DNA of 64,000 bases from Bugula neritina (taxonomy: Eukaryota; Bryozoa; Gymnolaemata; Cheilostomatida; Bugulidae), in the NCBI GenBank assembly GCA_964035545.1, contig OZ037768.1:15004175-15068174 (forward strand). The letters are read 5' to 3'. The notes under the pieces were generated by a model. The model saw only the letters and a list, made by a program, of their open reading frames with translations, searched no databases and was not told where the DNA came from. Below are positions 1-14,145 of the stretch, piece by piece (position 1 is the first letter of the stretch; every line of letters begins with the position of its first letter). The position numbers and the translations under genes are program-made.

Positions 1-748
1 CCTAAATACACTGCAACATACTGCAACATACTGCAACATATTGAAATACACGGTAACATATTGAAAAACACTGCAACACATTGAAATATACCGCAACATA
101 CCGAAGTATATGGTAGCCTACTGAAATATGCTGCGACATACTGAAATACACTGTAACGTACTGAAATACACTGCAACATACTGAAATACACTGTAACATA
201 TTAAAATACACTGCAACACACTGAAATATACTGTAACATACCGAAATATATGGTAACCCACTGAAATATGTTACAAACCACTGAAATATACTGCAACATA
301 CTGCAACATAATGAAGTATACTGCAACAGACTATAATATACTGCAACATACTGAAATACACTGTAACATATTGAAATACACTGCAACACACTGAAATATA
401 TTGAAACATACCGAAATATATGGTAACCTACTGAAATATGTTGCAAACCACTGAAACATACTGCATCATCCTTCAACAAAATGAAGTATACGGTAACACT
501 GAAGCATACTGCAACATACTGTAACATACTAAGACATACTGCAACATACCAACAAATATGGTAACCTACTGAAATATGTTACAAACTATTGAAATATACT
601 GCAGCATACTGCAACATAATGAAATATACTGCAACATACTGAAAGATACTGCAACATACTGAAATACACTATAGAATACCGAAATATACTGCAACATACT
701 GAAATATACTGCAAGATACTGCAAAATACTGAAATACATTGTAAGATA
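1..748. repeat. 748-bp higher-order unit, copy 1
   Basis: This begins with the marker monomer CCTAAATACA followed by three B-type monomers. It matches 749-1496 base for base, with about seven substitutions that I counted by eye (five in the first 160 bases, then near 472 and near 675). Its start shares variants with 9203 onward (CGGTAACATA near 51, CTGAAATATG near 121) that copy 2 lacks, so copy 1 is closer to the downstream block there. The length is 75 monomers minus the one 8-bp monomer at 491. Whether the unit also repeats to the left cannot be seen. Confidence 0.9.
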
Positions 749-1496
749 CCTAAATACACTGCAACATACTGCAACATACTGCAACATATTGAAATACACT
801 GTAACATATTGAAAAACACTGCCACACATTGAAATATACCGCAACATACCGAAGTATATGGTAGCCTACTGAAATATACTGCGACATACTGAAATACACT
901 GTAACATACTAAAATACACTGCAACATACTGAAATACACTGTAACATATTAAAATACACTGCAACACACTGAAATATACTGTAACATACCGAAATATATG
1001 GTAACCCACTGAAATATGTTACAAACCACTGAAATATACTGCAACATACTGCAACATAATGAAGTATACTGCAACAGACTATAATATACTGCAACATACT
1101 GAAATACACTGTAACATATTGAAATACACTGCAACACACTGAAATATATTGAAACATACCGAAATATATGGTAACCTACTGAAATATGTTGCAAACCACT
1201 GAAACATACTGCATCATCCTGCAACAAAATGAAGTATACGGTAACACTGAAGCATACTGCAACATACTGTAACATACTAAGACATACTGCAACATACCAA
1301 CAAATATGGTAACCTACTGAAATATGTTACAAACTATTGAAATATACTGCAGCATACTGCAACATAATGAAATATACTGCAACATACTGAAAGATACTGC
1401 AACATACTGAAATACACTATAGAATGCCGAAATATACTGCAACATACTGAAATATACTGCAAGATACTGCAAAATACTGAAATACATTGTAAGATA
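749..1496. repeat. 748-bp higher-order unit, copy 2
   Basis: Direct tandem copy of 1-748, carrying the 8-bp monomer at 1239. It differs from copy 1 at its left end by variants (CTGCCACACA near 819, CTAAAATACA near 909) that are shared with copy 3 and with the block at about 9951. This placement suggests copies 2 and 3 arose by an extra round of exchange within the unit. Confidence 0.9.
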
Positions 1497-1836
1497 CCTA
1501 AATACACTGCAACATACTGCAACATACTGCAACATATTGAAATACACTGTAACATATTGAAAAACACTGCCACACATTGAAATATACCGCAACATACCGA
1601 AGTATATGGTAGCCTACTGAAATATACTGCGACATACTGAAATACACTGTAACATACTAAAATACACTGCAACATACTGAAATACACTGTAACATATTAA
1701 AATACACTGCAACACACTGAAATATACTGAAACATACCGAAATATATGGTAACCCACTGAAATATGTTGCAAACCACTGAAATATACTGCAACATACTGC
1801 AACATAATGAAGTATACTGCAACAGACTGAAATATA
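1497..1836. repeat. 748-bp higher-order unit, copy 3 (partial)
   Basis: Follows copy 2 in the same order for about 340 bases. It then departs into a different marker series (TACGG and AAGAAACTGC near 1830-1850) that leads into the block carrying CAGATTCGTA. The break lies inside repeat sequence, so its exact base is uncertain by a few monomers. Confidence 0.8.
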
Positions 1837-3611
1837 CGGCAAGAAACTGCAACACACTGAAATACACTGTAACATACTGAAGTACACCGCAACATACTGA
1901 AATATACTGCATGATACTGCAACATACTGATACACATTGTAAGATACTGAAATACACTGCAACATACCGCAACATACTGCAACGTATTGAAATACACTGT
2001 AACATATTGAAAAACACTGCAACACATTGAAATATACTGCAACATACTGAAACATACGGCAACATACTGAAATATACTGCGACACATTGAAATATAGTGC
2101 AACATACTGAAATATGCTGTAGCATACTGAAATACACTGCAATACACTGAAGTATACTGTAATATACAGATTCGTACTGTAACATACTGAAACATACGGC
2201 AACATACTAAAATATACTGCGACACATTGAAAGATACTGCAACATACTGAAATACACCGTAACATACTAAACTCCACTGCGACATTTTGAAATACACTGT
2301 AACACATTAAAATACACTGCAACACATTGAATTATACTGAAATACATTGTAGGATACTGAAATACACTGCAAGATAATGCAACATAATGGAATATATGGT
2401 AACCTACTGAAATATGTTGAAAACTACTGAAATATACTGCAACATAATGCAACATAGTGAAAGATACTGCAACATACTGATATAAACTGCAAGATACTGC
2501 AACATACTGAAATACACTGCAACACACTGAAGTATACTGTAATATACAGAAATGTACTGTAAAATACTGAAATATACTTCAACATACTGAAAACTACCTA
2601 AAAACATTGAAACATACTGATATACACTGAAACATACTGAAATACACTGCAACACATTGGAATATACTGCAACATACTGAAATATATGGTAACCTACTGA
2701 AGTATGTTGCAAACAACTGAAATATACTGCAACATACTGAAATACAGCGTAACATACTGAAATACACTGCAACATACTGAAATACACTGTAACATATTGA
2801 AATACACTGCAACACACTGAAATATACTGAAACATACCGCAATACATGGTAACCTACTGTAATATGTTGCAAACCACTGAAACATACTGCATCATCCTGC
2901 AACAAAATGAAATATACGGTAACACTGAAGCATACTGCAATATACTGAGATATACTGTAACATACTAAGACATACTGCAACATACCGAAAAATATGGTAA
3001 CCTACTGAAATATGTTACAAACTACTGAAACATACTGCAACATACTGCAACATAATGAAATATACTGCAACATACTGAAAGATACTGCAACATAATGCAA
3101 CATACTGAAATACACTATAGAATATTGAAATATACTGCAACATACTGAAATATACAGCAAGATACTGCGAAATACTGAAATACATAGTAAGATACCTAAA
3201 TACACTGCAACATACTGCAACATACTGCAACATATTGAAATACACTGTAACATATTGAAAAACACTGCAACACATTGAAATATACCGCAACACACCAAAG
3301 TATATGGTAGCCTACTGAAATATACTGCGACATACTGAAATACACTGTAACGTATTGAAATACACTGCAACATACTGAAATACACTGTAACATATTAAAA
3401 TACACTGCAACACACTGAAATATACTGAAACATACTGAAATACGCCGTAACATACTGAAATACATTGCAACATACTGAAATACGCTGTAACAAATTGAAA
3501 TACACTGCAACACACTGAAATATACTGAAACATACCGAAATATAAGGTAACCTACTGAAATATGTTGAAAACTACTGAAATATACTGCAACATAATGCAA
3601 CATTATGAAAG

Positions 3612-4426
3612 ATACTGCAACATACTGATACACATTGTAAGATACTGAAATACACTGCAACATACCGCAACACACTGCAACGTATTGAAATACACTGTAA
3701 CATATTGAAAAACACTGCAACACATTGAAATTAACTGCAACATACTGAAACATACGGCAACATACTGAAATATACTGCGACACATTGAAATATAGTGCAA
3801 CATACTGAAATATGCTGTAGCATACTGAAATACACTGCAATACACTGAAATATACTGTAATATACAGATTCGTACTGTAACATACTGAAACATACGGCAA
3901 CATACTAAAATATACTGCGACACATTGAAATATACTGCAACATACTGAAATACACCGTAACATACTAAACTCCACTGCAACATTCTGAAATACACTGTAA
4001 CACATTGAAATACACTGCAACACAGGGAATTATACTTTAATACATTGTAAGATACGGAAACACACTGCAACATACTGTAACATAATGAAATATAAGGTAA
4101 CCTACTGAAATATGTTGAAAACTACTGAAATATACTGCAATATAATGCAACATAATGAAAGATACTTAACATACTGAAATAAACCGCAAGATACTGCAAC
4201 ATACTGAAATACACTGTAACACACTGAAGTATACTGTAATATACAGAAATGTACTGTAAAATACTGAAATATACTTCAACATACTGAAAAATACCTAAAA
4301 ATATTGAAACATACTGATATACACTGAAACATACTGAAATACACTGCAACACATTGGAATATACTGCAACATACCGAAATATATGGTAACCTACTGAAGT
4401 ATGTTGCAAACTACTGAAATATACTG
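3612..4426. repeat. 815-bp block, first copy (offset 3,601 bp)
   Basis: Matches 7213-8027 at a constant offset. Both copies carry the rare string CAGGGAATTATACTTTAA (near 4023 and 7624) and the 9-bp monomer CTTAACATA (4165 and 7766), which I see nowhere else in the window. The shared lesion shows that the two are copies of one ancestor. The copies split where CTGCATCATC (4427) faces CTGCAACATA. Confidence 0.85.
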
Positions 4427-4429
4427 CAT

Positions 4430-5556
4430 CATCCTGCAACAAAATGAAATATACGGTAACACTGAAGCATACTGCAATATACTGAAATATACTGTAACAT
4501 ACTAAGACATACTGCATCATACCGAAAAATATGGTAACCTACTGAAATATGTTACAAACTACTGAAACATACTGCAACATACTGCAACATAATGAAATAT
4601 ACTGCAACATAATGAAATATACTGCAACATACTGAAAGATACTGCAAGTTACTGCAAAATACTGAAATACATTGTAAGATACCTAAATACACTGCAACAT
4701 ACTGCAACATTTTGAAATACACGGTAACATATTGAAAAACACTGCAACACATTGAAATATACCGCAACATACCGAAGTATATGGTAGCCTACTGAAATAT
4801 GCTGCGACATACTGAAATACACTGTAACGTACTGAAATACACTGCAACATACTGAAATACACTGTAACATATTAAAATACACTGCAACACACTGAAATAT
4901 ACTGAAACATACCGAAATATATGGTAACCCACTGAAATATGTTGCAAACCACTGAAATATACTGCAACATACTGCAACATAATGAAGTATACTGCAACAG
5001 ACTGAAATATACTGCAACATACTGAAATACACTGTAACATATTGAAATACACTGCAACACACTGAAATATACTGAAACGTACCGAAATATATGGTAACCT
5101 ACTGAAATATGTTGCAAACCACTGAAACATACTGCATCATCCTGCAACAAAATGAAGTATACGGTAACACTGAAGCATACTGCAACATACTGTAACATAC
5201 TAAGACATACTGCAACATACCGAAAAATATGGTAACCTACTGAAATATGTTACAAACTATTGAAATATACTGCAGCATACCGCAACATAATGAAATATAC
5301 TGCAACATACTGAAAGATACTGCAACATACTGAAATACACTATAGAATACCGAAATATACTGCAACATACTGAAATATACTGCAAGATACTGCAAAATAC
5401 TGAAATACATTGTAAGATACCTAAATACACTGCAACATACTGCAACATACTGCAACATATTGAAATACACTGTAACATATTGAAAAACACTGCAACACAT
5501 TGAAATATACCGCAACATACCGAAGTATATGGTAGCCTACTGAAATATACTGCGAC
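4430..5556. repeat. 1,446-bp spacing repeat, first copy
   Basis: Matches 5876-7002 at an offset of 1,446 bp with scattered substitutions and a TTTT/TATT difference near 4710. It includes the 8-bp monomers at 4454 and 5162, the unique-looking CTATAGAATA marker near 5340 and the GGTAACC-bearing monomers. The full spacing unit runs 4430-5875; 5557-5875 is a separate marker series (GAGATATAG, TGTCACATA) not repeated at 7003. Confidence 0.85.
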
Positions 5557-5875
5557 ACATTGAGATATAGTGCAACATACTGAAATATGCTGTAGCATAC
5601 TGAAATACACTGCAATACACTGAAGTATACTGTAATATACAGAAACGTACTGTAACATACTGAAACATACGGCAACATACTACAATATACTGTGACACAT
5701 TGAAGTATACTGCAACATACTGAAATACACCGTAACATACTGAAATACGCTGCAACATACTGAAATACACTGTCACATATTAAAATACACTGCAACACAC
5801 TGAAATATACTGAAACATACCGAAATATATCGTAACCTACTGAAATATGTTGCAAACCACTGAAACATACTGCAT

Positions 5876-7002
5876 CATCCTGCAACAAAATGAAATATAC
5901 GGTAACACTGAAGCATACTGCAATATACTGAAATATACTGTAACGTACTAAGACATACTGCAACATACCGAAAAATATGGTAACCTACTGAAATATGTTA
6001 CAAACTACTGAAACATACTGCAACATACTGCAACATAATGAAATATACTGCAACATAATGAAATATACTGCAACATACTGAAAGATACTGCAAGTTACTG
6101 CAAAATACTGAAATACATTGTAAGATACCTAAATACACTGCAACATACTGCAACATATTGAAATACACGGTAACATATTGAAAAACACTGCAACACATTG
6201 AAATATACCGCAACATACCGAAGTATATGGTAGCCTACTGAAATATGCTGCGACATACTGAAATACACTGTAACGTACTGAAATACACTGCAACATACTG
6301 AAATACACTGTAACATATTAAAATACACTGCAACACACTGAAAGATACTGAAACATACCGAAATATATGGTAACCCACTGAAATATGTTGCAAACCACTG
6401 AAATATACTGCAACATACTGCAACATAATGAAGTATACTGCAACAGACTGAAATATACTGCAACATACTGAAATACACTGTAACATATTGAAATACACTG
6501 CAACACACTGAAATATACTGAAACATACCGAAATATATGGTAACCTACTGAAATATGTTGCAAACCACTGAAACATACTGCATCATCCTGCAACAAAATG
6601 AAGTATACGGTAACACTGAAGCATACTGCAACATACTGTAACATACTAAGACATACTGCAACATACCGAAAAATATGGCAACCTACTGAAATATGTTACA
6701 AACTATTGAAATATACTGCAGCATACTGCAACATAATGAAATATACTGCAACATACTGAAAGATACTGCAACATACTGAAATACACTATAGAATACCGAA
6801 ATATACTGCAACATACTGAAATATACTGCAAGATACTGCAAAATACTGAAATACATTGTAAGATACCTAAATACACTGCAACATACTGCAACATACTGCA
6901 ACATATTGAAATACACTGTAACATATTGAAAAACACTGCAACACATTGAAATATACCGCAACATACCGAAGTATATGGTAGCCTACTGAAATATACTGCG
7001 AC
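5876..7002. repeat. 1,446-bp spacing repeat, second copy
   Basis: Collinear with 4430-5556, with 8-bp monomers at 5900 and 6608. The same arrangement recurs at 20259-21953 and 26560-28254 with a spacing of 1,456 bp. The 10-bp difference is one B-type monomer in a run of two against three (near 4700 compared with 20140). Confidence 0.85.
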
Positions 7003-7212
7003 ATACTGAAATACACTGTAACAAACCGAAATACACTGCAACATACTGAAATACACTGTAACAGATTAAAATACACTGCAACACACTGAAATATACTGAA
7101 ACATACTGAAATATATGGTAACCCACTGAATTCTGTTGCAGACCACTGAAATATACTGCAACATACTGCAACATAATGAATAATACTGCAACATACTGAA
7201 AAATACTGCAAG

Positions 7213-8027
7213 ATACTGCAACATACTGATACACATTGTAAGATACTGAAATACACTGCAACATACCGCAACATACTGCAACGTATTGAAATACACTGTA
7301 ACATATTGAAAAACACTGCAACACATTGAAATATACTGCAACATACTGAAACATACCGCAACATACTGAAATATACTGCGACACATTGAAATATAGTGCA
7401 ACATACTGAAATATGCTGTAGCATACTGAAATACACTGCAATACACTGAAATATACTGTAATATACAGATTCGTACTGTAACATACTGAAACATACGGCA
7501 ACATACTAAAATATACTGCGACACATTGAAATATACTGCAACATACTGAAATACACCGTAACATACTAAACTCCACTGCAACATTCTGAAATACACTGTA
7601 ACACATTGAAATACACTGCAACACAGGGAATTATACTTTAATACATTGTAAGATACGGAAACACACTGCAACATACTGTAACATAATGAAATATAAGGTA
7701 ACCTACTGAAATATGTTGAAAACTACTGAAATATACTGCAATATAATGCAACATAATGAAAGATACTTAACATACTGAAATAAACCGCAAGATACTGCAA
7801 CATACTGAAATACACTGTAACACACTGAAGTATACTGTAATATACAGAAATGTACTGTAAAATACTGAAATATACTTCAACATACTGAAAAATACCTAAA
7901 AATATTGAAACATACTGATATACACTGAAACATACTGAAATACACTGCAACACATTGGAATATACTGCAACATACCGAAATATATGGTAACCTACTGAAG
8001 TATGTTGCAAACTACTGAAATATACTG
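7213..8027. repeat. 815-bp block, second copy (offset 3,601 bp)
   Basis: Second copy of 3612-4426, with the same rare CAGGGAATTATACTTTAA string and 9-bp monomer. It continues on the right into a marker series (CTGCGACATA, CTGCAACATA, CTGAAAAACG) that is shared with about 18996-21000. Confidence 0.85.
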
Positions 8028-8079
8028 CAACATACTGAAATACGCCGTAACATACCGAAATACACTGCAACATACTGAA

Positions 8080-10084
8080 ATACACTGTAACATATTGAAA
8101 TACACTGCGACATACTGCAACATACTGAAAAACGCTGTAACATATTGAAATACACTGCAACACATTGAAATATTCCGCAACATACCGAAATATATGGTAA
8201 CCTAATGAGATATACTGTAACACGTTGAAGTACACTGCAACATACTGAAATACACTGCAACACACTAAATTATACTGTAATTAACAGAAATGTACTGCAA
8301 CATACTGGAATATACTGCAAGATACTGCAACATACTGAAATACACTGTAACATACTGCAATACACTGCAACATACTGAAATATACTGCATGATACTGCAA
8401 CATACTGATACACATTGTAAGATACTGAAATGCACTGCAACATACTGAAATATACTGCATGATACTGCAACATACTCATACACATTGTAAGATACTGAAA
8501 TACACGGCAACAAACCGCAACATACTGCAACGTATTGAAATACACTGTAACATATTGAAAAACACTGCAACACATTGAAATATACTGCAACATACTGAAA
8601 CATACGGCAACATACTGAAATGTACTGCGACACATTGAAATATAGTGCAACATACTGAAATATGCTGTAGCATACTGAAATACACTGCAATACACTGAAG
8701 TATACTGTAATATACAGAATTGTACTGTAACATACTGAAACATACGGTAACATACTAAAATATACTGTGACACATTGAAATATACTGCAACATACTGAAA
8801 TACACCGTAACATACTGAAATACACTGCAACATACTGAAATACACTGTAACATACTGAAATACACTGCAACACACTGAAATATACTGAAACATACCGAAA
8901 TATATGGTAACCTACTGAAATATGTTGCAAACCACTGAAACATACTGCATCATCCTGCAACAAAATGAAATATACGGTAACACTGAAGCATACTGCAATA
9001 TACTGAAATATACTGTAACATACTAAGACATACTGCAACATACCGAAAAGTATGGTAACCTACTGAAATATGTTACAAACTACTGAAACATACTGCAACA
9101 TACTGCAACATAATAAAATATACTGCAACATAATGACATATACTGCTACATACTGAAAGATACTGCAAGTTACTGCAAAATACTGAAACACATTGTAAGA
9201 TACCTAAATACACTGCAACATACTGCAACATACTGCAACATATTGAAATACACGGTAACATATTGAAAAACACTGCAACACATTGAAATATACCGCAACA
9301 TACCGAAGTATATGGTAGCCTACTGAAATATGCTGCGACATACTGAAATACACTGTAACGTACTGAAATACACTGCAACATACTGAAATACACTGTAACA
9401 TATTAAAATACACTGCAACACACTGAAATATACTGTAACATACCGAAATATATGGTAACCCACTGAAATATGTTACAAACCACTGAAATATACTGCAACA
9501 TACTGCAACATAATGAAGTATACTGCAACAGACTATAATATACTGCAACATACTGAAATACACTGTAACATATTGAAATACACTGCAACACACTGAAATA
9601 TATTGAAACATACCGAAATATATGGTAACCTACTGAAATATGTTGCAAACCACTGAAACATACTGCATCATCCTGCAACAAAATGAAGTATACGGTAACA
9701 CTGAAGCATACTGCAACATACTGTAACATACTAAGACATACTGCAACATACCAACAAATATGGTAACCTACTGAAATATGTTACAAACTATTGAAATATA
9801 CTGCAGCATACTGCAACATAATGAAATATACTGCAACATACTGAAAGATACTGCAACATACTGAAATACACTATAGAATACCGAAATATACTGCAACATA
9901 CTGAAATATACTGCAAGATACTGCAAAATACTGAAAAACATTGTAAGATACCTAAATACACTGCAACATACTGCAACATACTGCAACATATTGAAATACA
10001 CTGTAACATATTGAAAAACACTGCCACACATTGAAATATACCGCAACATACCGAAGTATATGGTAGCCTACTGAAATATACTGC
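8080..10084. repeat. 2-kb block repeated at 18996-21000 (offset 10,916 bp)
   Basis: Constant-offset match through the CTGCATGATA, CTCATACACA, CTGTGACACA and CTATAGAATA markers, ending where CTGCGACATA (10081) faces CTGCGACACA (near 20998). It overlaps the left end of the 9203-12076 block, so the mosaic of shared segments differs from one side of a block to the other. Confidence 0.8.
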
Positions 10085-12076
10085 GACATACTGAAATACA
10101 CTGTAACATACTAAAATACACTGCAACATACTGAAATACACTGTAACATATTAAAATACACTGCAACACACTGAAATATACTGAAACATACCGAAATATA
10201 TGGTAACCCACTGAAATATGTTGCAAACCACTGAAATATACTGCAACATACTGCAACATAATGAAGTATACTGCAACAGACTGAAATATACGGCAAGAAA
10301 CTGCAACACACTGAAATACACTGTAACATACTGAAGTACACTGCAACATACTGAAATATACTGCATGATACTGCAACATACTCATACACATTGTAAGATA
10401 CTGAAATACACTGCAACATACCGCAACATACTGCAACGTATTGAAATACACTGTAACATATTGAAAAACACTGCAACACATTGAAATATACTGCAACATA
10501 CTGAAACATACGGCAACATACTGAAATATACTGCGACACATTGAAATATAGTGCAACATACTGAAATATGCTGTAGCATACTGAAATACACTGCAATACA
10601 CTGAAGTATACTGTAATATACAGATTCGTACTGTAACATACTGAAACATACGGCAACATACTAAAATATACTGCGACACATTGAAAGATACTGCAACATA
10701 CTGAAATACACCGTAACATACTAAACTCCACTGCGACATTTTGAAATACACTGTAACACATTAAAATACACTGCAACACATTGAATTATACTGAAATACA
10801 TTGTAGGATACTGAAATACACTGCAAGATAATGCAACATAATGGAATATATGGTAACCTACTGAAATATGTTGAAAACTACTGAAATATACTGCAACATA
10901 ATGCAACATAATGAAAGATACTGCAACATACTGATATAAACTGCAAGATACTGCAACATACTGAAATACACTGCAACACACTGAAGTATACTGTAATATA
11001 CAGAAATGTACTGTAAAATACTGAAATATACTTCAACATACTGAAAACTACCTAAAAACATTGAAACATACTGATATACACTGAAACATACTGAAATACA
11101 CTGCAACACATTGGAATATACTGCAACATACTGAAATATATGGTAACCTACTGAAGTATGTTGCAAACAACTGAAATATACTGCAACATACTGAAATACA
11201 GCGTAACATACTGAAATACACTGCAACATACTGAAATACACTGTAACATATTGAAATACACTGCAACACACTGAAATATACTGAAACATACCGCAATATA
11301 TGGTAACCTACTGTAATATGTTGCAAACCACTGAAACATACTGCATCATCCTGCAACAAAATGAAATATACGGTAACACTGAAGCATACTGCAATATACT
11401 GAGATATACTGTAACATACTAAGACATACTGCAACATACCGAAAAATATGGTAACCTACTGAAATATGTTACAAACTACTGAAACATACTGCAACATACT
11501 GCAACATAATGAAAAATACTGCAACATACTGAAAGATACTGCAACATAATGCAACATACTGAAATACACTATAGAATATTGAAATATACTGCAACATACT
11601 GAAATATACAGCAAGATACTGCGAAATACTGAAATACATAGTAAGATACCTAAATACACTGCAACATACTGCAACATACTGCAACATATTGAAATACACT
11701 GTAACATATTGAAAAACACTGCAACACATTGAAATATACCGCAACACACCAAAGTATATGGTAGCCTACTGAAATATACTGCGACATACTGAAATACACT
11801 GTAACGTATTGAAATACACTGCAACATACTGAAATACACTGTAACATATTAAAATACACTGCAACACACTGAAATATACTGAAACATACTGAAATACGCC
11901 GTAACATACTGAAATACATTGCAACATACTGAAATACGCTGTAACAAATTGAAATACACTGCAACACACTGAAATATACTGAAACATACCGAAATATAAG
12001 GTAACCTACTGAAATATGTTGAAAACTACTGAAATATACTGCAACATAATGCAACATTATGAAAGATACTGCAACA
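9203..12076. repeat. Second copy of the left block, one 748-bp unit shorter
   Basis: Collinear with 1-3622 apart from one missing 748-bp unit: 2,874 bp here against 3,622 bp. Its first 748 bp resemble copy 1 of the left block, and its continuation from about 9951 resembles copy 3. Differences are scattered single substitutions. The 8-bp monomers at 9693 and 11371 correspond to those at 1239 and 2917. Confidence 0.88.
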
Positions 12077-14145
12077 TACTGAAATAAACTGCAAGATACT
12101 GCAACATACTGAAATACACTGCAACACACTGAAGTATACTGTAATATACAGAAATGTACTGTAAAATACTGAAATATACTTCAACATACTGAAAAATACC
12201 TAAAAATATTGAAACATACTGATATACACTGAAACATACTGAAATACACTGCAACACATTGGAATATACTGCAACATACCGAAATATATGGTAACCTACT
12301 GAAGTATGTTGCAAACTACTGAAATATACTGCAACATACTGAAATACGCCGTAACATACTGAAATACACTGCAACATACTGAAATACACTGTAACAAATT
12401 GAAATACACTGCAACACACTGAAATATACTGAAACATACCGAAATATAAGGTAACCTACTGAAATATGTTGCAAACCACTAAAACATACTGCATAATCCT
12501 GCAACAAAATGAAATAAACGGTAACACTGAAGCAAACTGCAATATACTGAGATATACTGCAACATACTAAGACATACTGCAACATACCTAAATATATGGT
12601 AACCGACTGAAATATGTTGCAAACGACTGAAATATACTGCCACATACTGCAACATATTGAAGTATACTGCAACATACTGAAATATACTGCAACATACTGA
12701 AATACACTGTAACATACTGAAATACACTGCAACATACTGAAATATACTGCAAGATACTGCAACATACTGAAACACATTGTAAGATACTGAAATACACTGC
12801 AACATACCGCAACATACTGCAACGTATTGAAATACACTGTAACATATTGAAAACACTGCAACACATTGAAATATACTGCAACATACTGAAACATACGGCA
12901 ACATGCTGAAAAATACTGCGACACATTGAAATATAGTGCAACATACTGAAATATGCTGTAGCATACTGAAATACACTGCAATACACTGAAGTATACTGTA
13001 ATATACAGATTCGTACTGTAACATACTGAAACATACGGCAACATACTAAAATATACTGCGACACATTGAAATATATCGCAACATACTGAAATACACCGTA
13101 ACATACTAAACTCCACTGCAACATTCTGAAATACACTGTAACACATTGAAGTACACTGCAACACATGGAATTATACTGAAATACATTGTAAGATACGGAA
13201 ACACACTGCAACATACTGCAACATAATGAAATATATGGTAACCTACTGAAATATGTTGAAAACTACTGAAATATACTGCAACATTATGCAACATAATGAA
13301 AGATACTGCAATATACTGAAATAAACTGCAAGATACTGCAACATACTGAAATACATTGTAACATACTGAAAAACACTGTAACATATTGAAATACACTGCG
13401 ACATACTGCAACATACTGAAAAACGCTGTAACATATTGAAATACACTGCAACACATTGAAATATTCCGCAACATACCGAGATATATGGTAAGCTAATGAG
13501 ATATACTGTAACACGTTGAAGTACACTGCAACATACTGAAATACACTGCAACACACTAAATTATACTGTAATTTACAGAAATGTACTGCAACATACTGAA
13601 ATATACTGCAAGATACTGCAACATACTGAAATACACTGTAACATACTGAAATACTCTGCAACATACTGAAATATACTGCATGATACTGCAACATACTGAT
13701 ACACATTGTAAGATACTGAAATGCACTGCAACATACTGAAATATACTGCATGATACTGCAACATACTCATACACATTGTAAGATACTGAAATACACTGCA
13801 ACATACCGCAACATACTGCAACGTATTGAATTACACTGTAACATATTGAAAAACACTGCAACACATTGAAACATACTGCAACATACTGAAACATACCGCA
13901 ACATACTGAAATATACTGCGACACATTGAAATATAGTGCAACATACTGAAATATGCTGTAGCATACTGAAATACACTGCAATACACTGAAGTATACTGTA
14001 ATATACAGAAACGTACTGTAACATACTGAAACATACGGCAACATACTACAATATACTGTGACACATCGAAGTATACTGCAACATACTGAAATACACCGTA
14101 ACATACTGAAATACACTGCAACATACTGAAATACACTGTAACATA
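11849..14145. repeat. 2,298-bp tandem duplication, copy 1 (2,297 bp)
   Basis: Adjacent direct duplicate of 14146-16443. The offset is 2,297 bp up to the 9-bp monomer TTGAAAACA at 12847 and 2,298 bp after it, so copy 1 lost one A after the duplication. Both copies carry the unusual CTGCATAATC, AAACGGTAACA and CCACTAAAAC markers. The junction lies within about 50 bp of sequence identical in both, ending in TAACATATT, which fits homologous unequal exchange. Confidence 0.9.

Larger units (their letters stand above)
1..3622. repeat. Left block, repeated at 9203-12076 with one 748-bp unit more
   Basis: From 749 to 3622 the sequence matches 9203-12076 at a constant offset of 8,454 bp, including rare markers such as CAGATTCGTA, TGTAGGATA and CTGAAAACTA near 2590-2600. 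Positions 1-748 match 9203-9950 at an offset of 9,202 bp (8,454 + 748). The left block therefore holds 2.45 copies of the 748-bp unit and the right block 1.45, while the rest is collinear. Divergence begins near 3623, where CTGATACACA replaces CTGAAATAAA. Confidence 0.88.

Noticed and set aside
665-690. TATA-like strings (CACTATAGAATA, ATATATGG) as promoters
   Set aside because: They are fixed diverged monomers repeated tens of times within the array, with no gene nearby and no other promoter elements.
2155-2175. CTGTAATATACAG as a palindromic operator-like site
   Set aside because: It is near-palindromic because a T-bearing B-type monomer is followed by the CAGATTCGTA or CAGAAACGTA variant. 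It recurs with every block copy and has no adjacent gene, so there is no sign of regulation.
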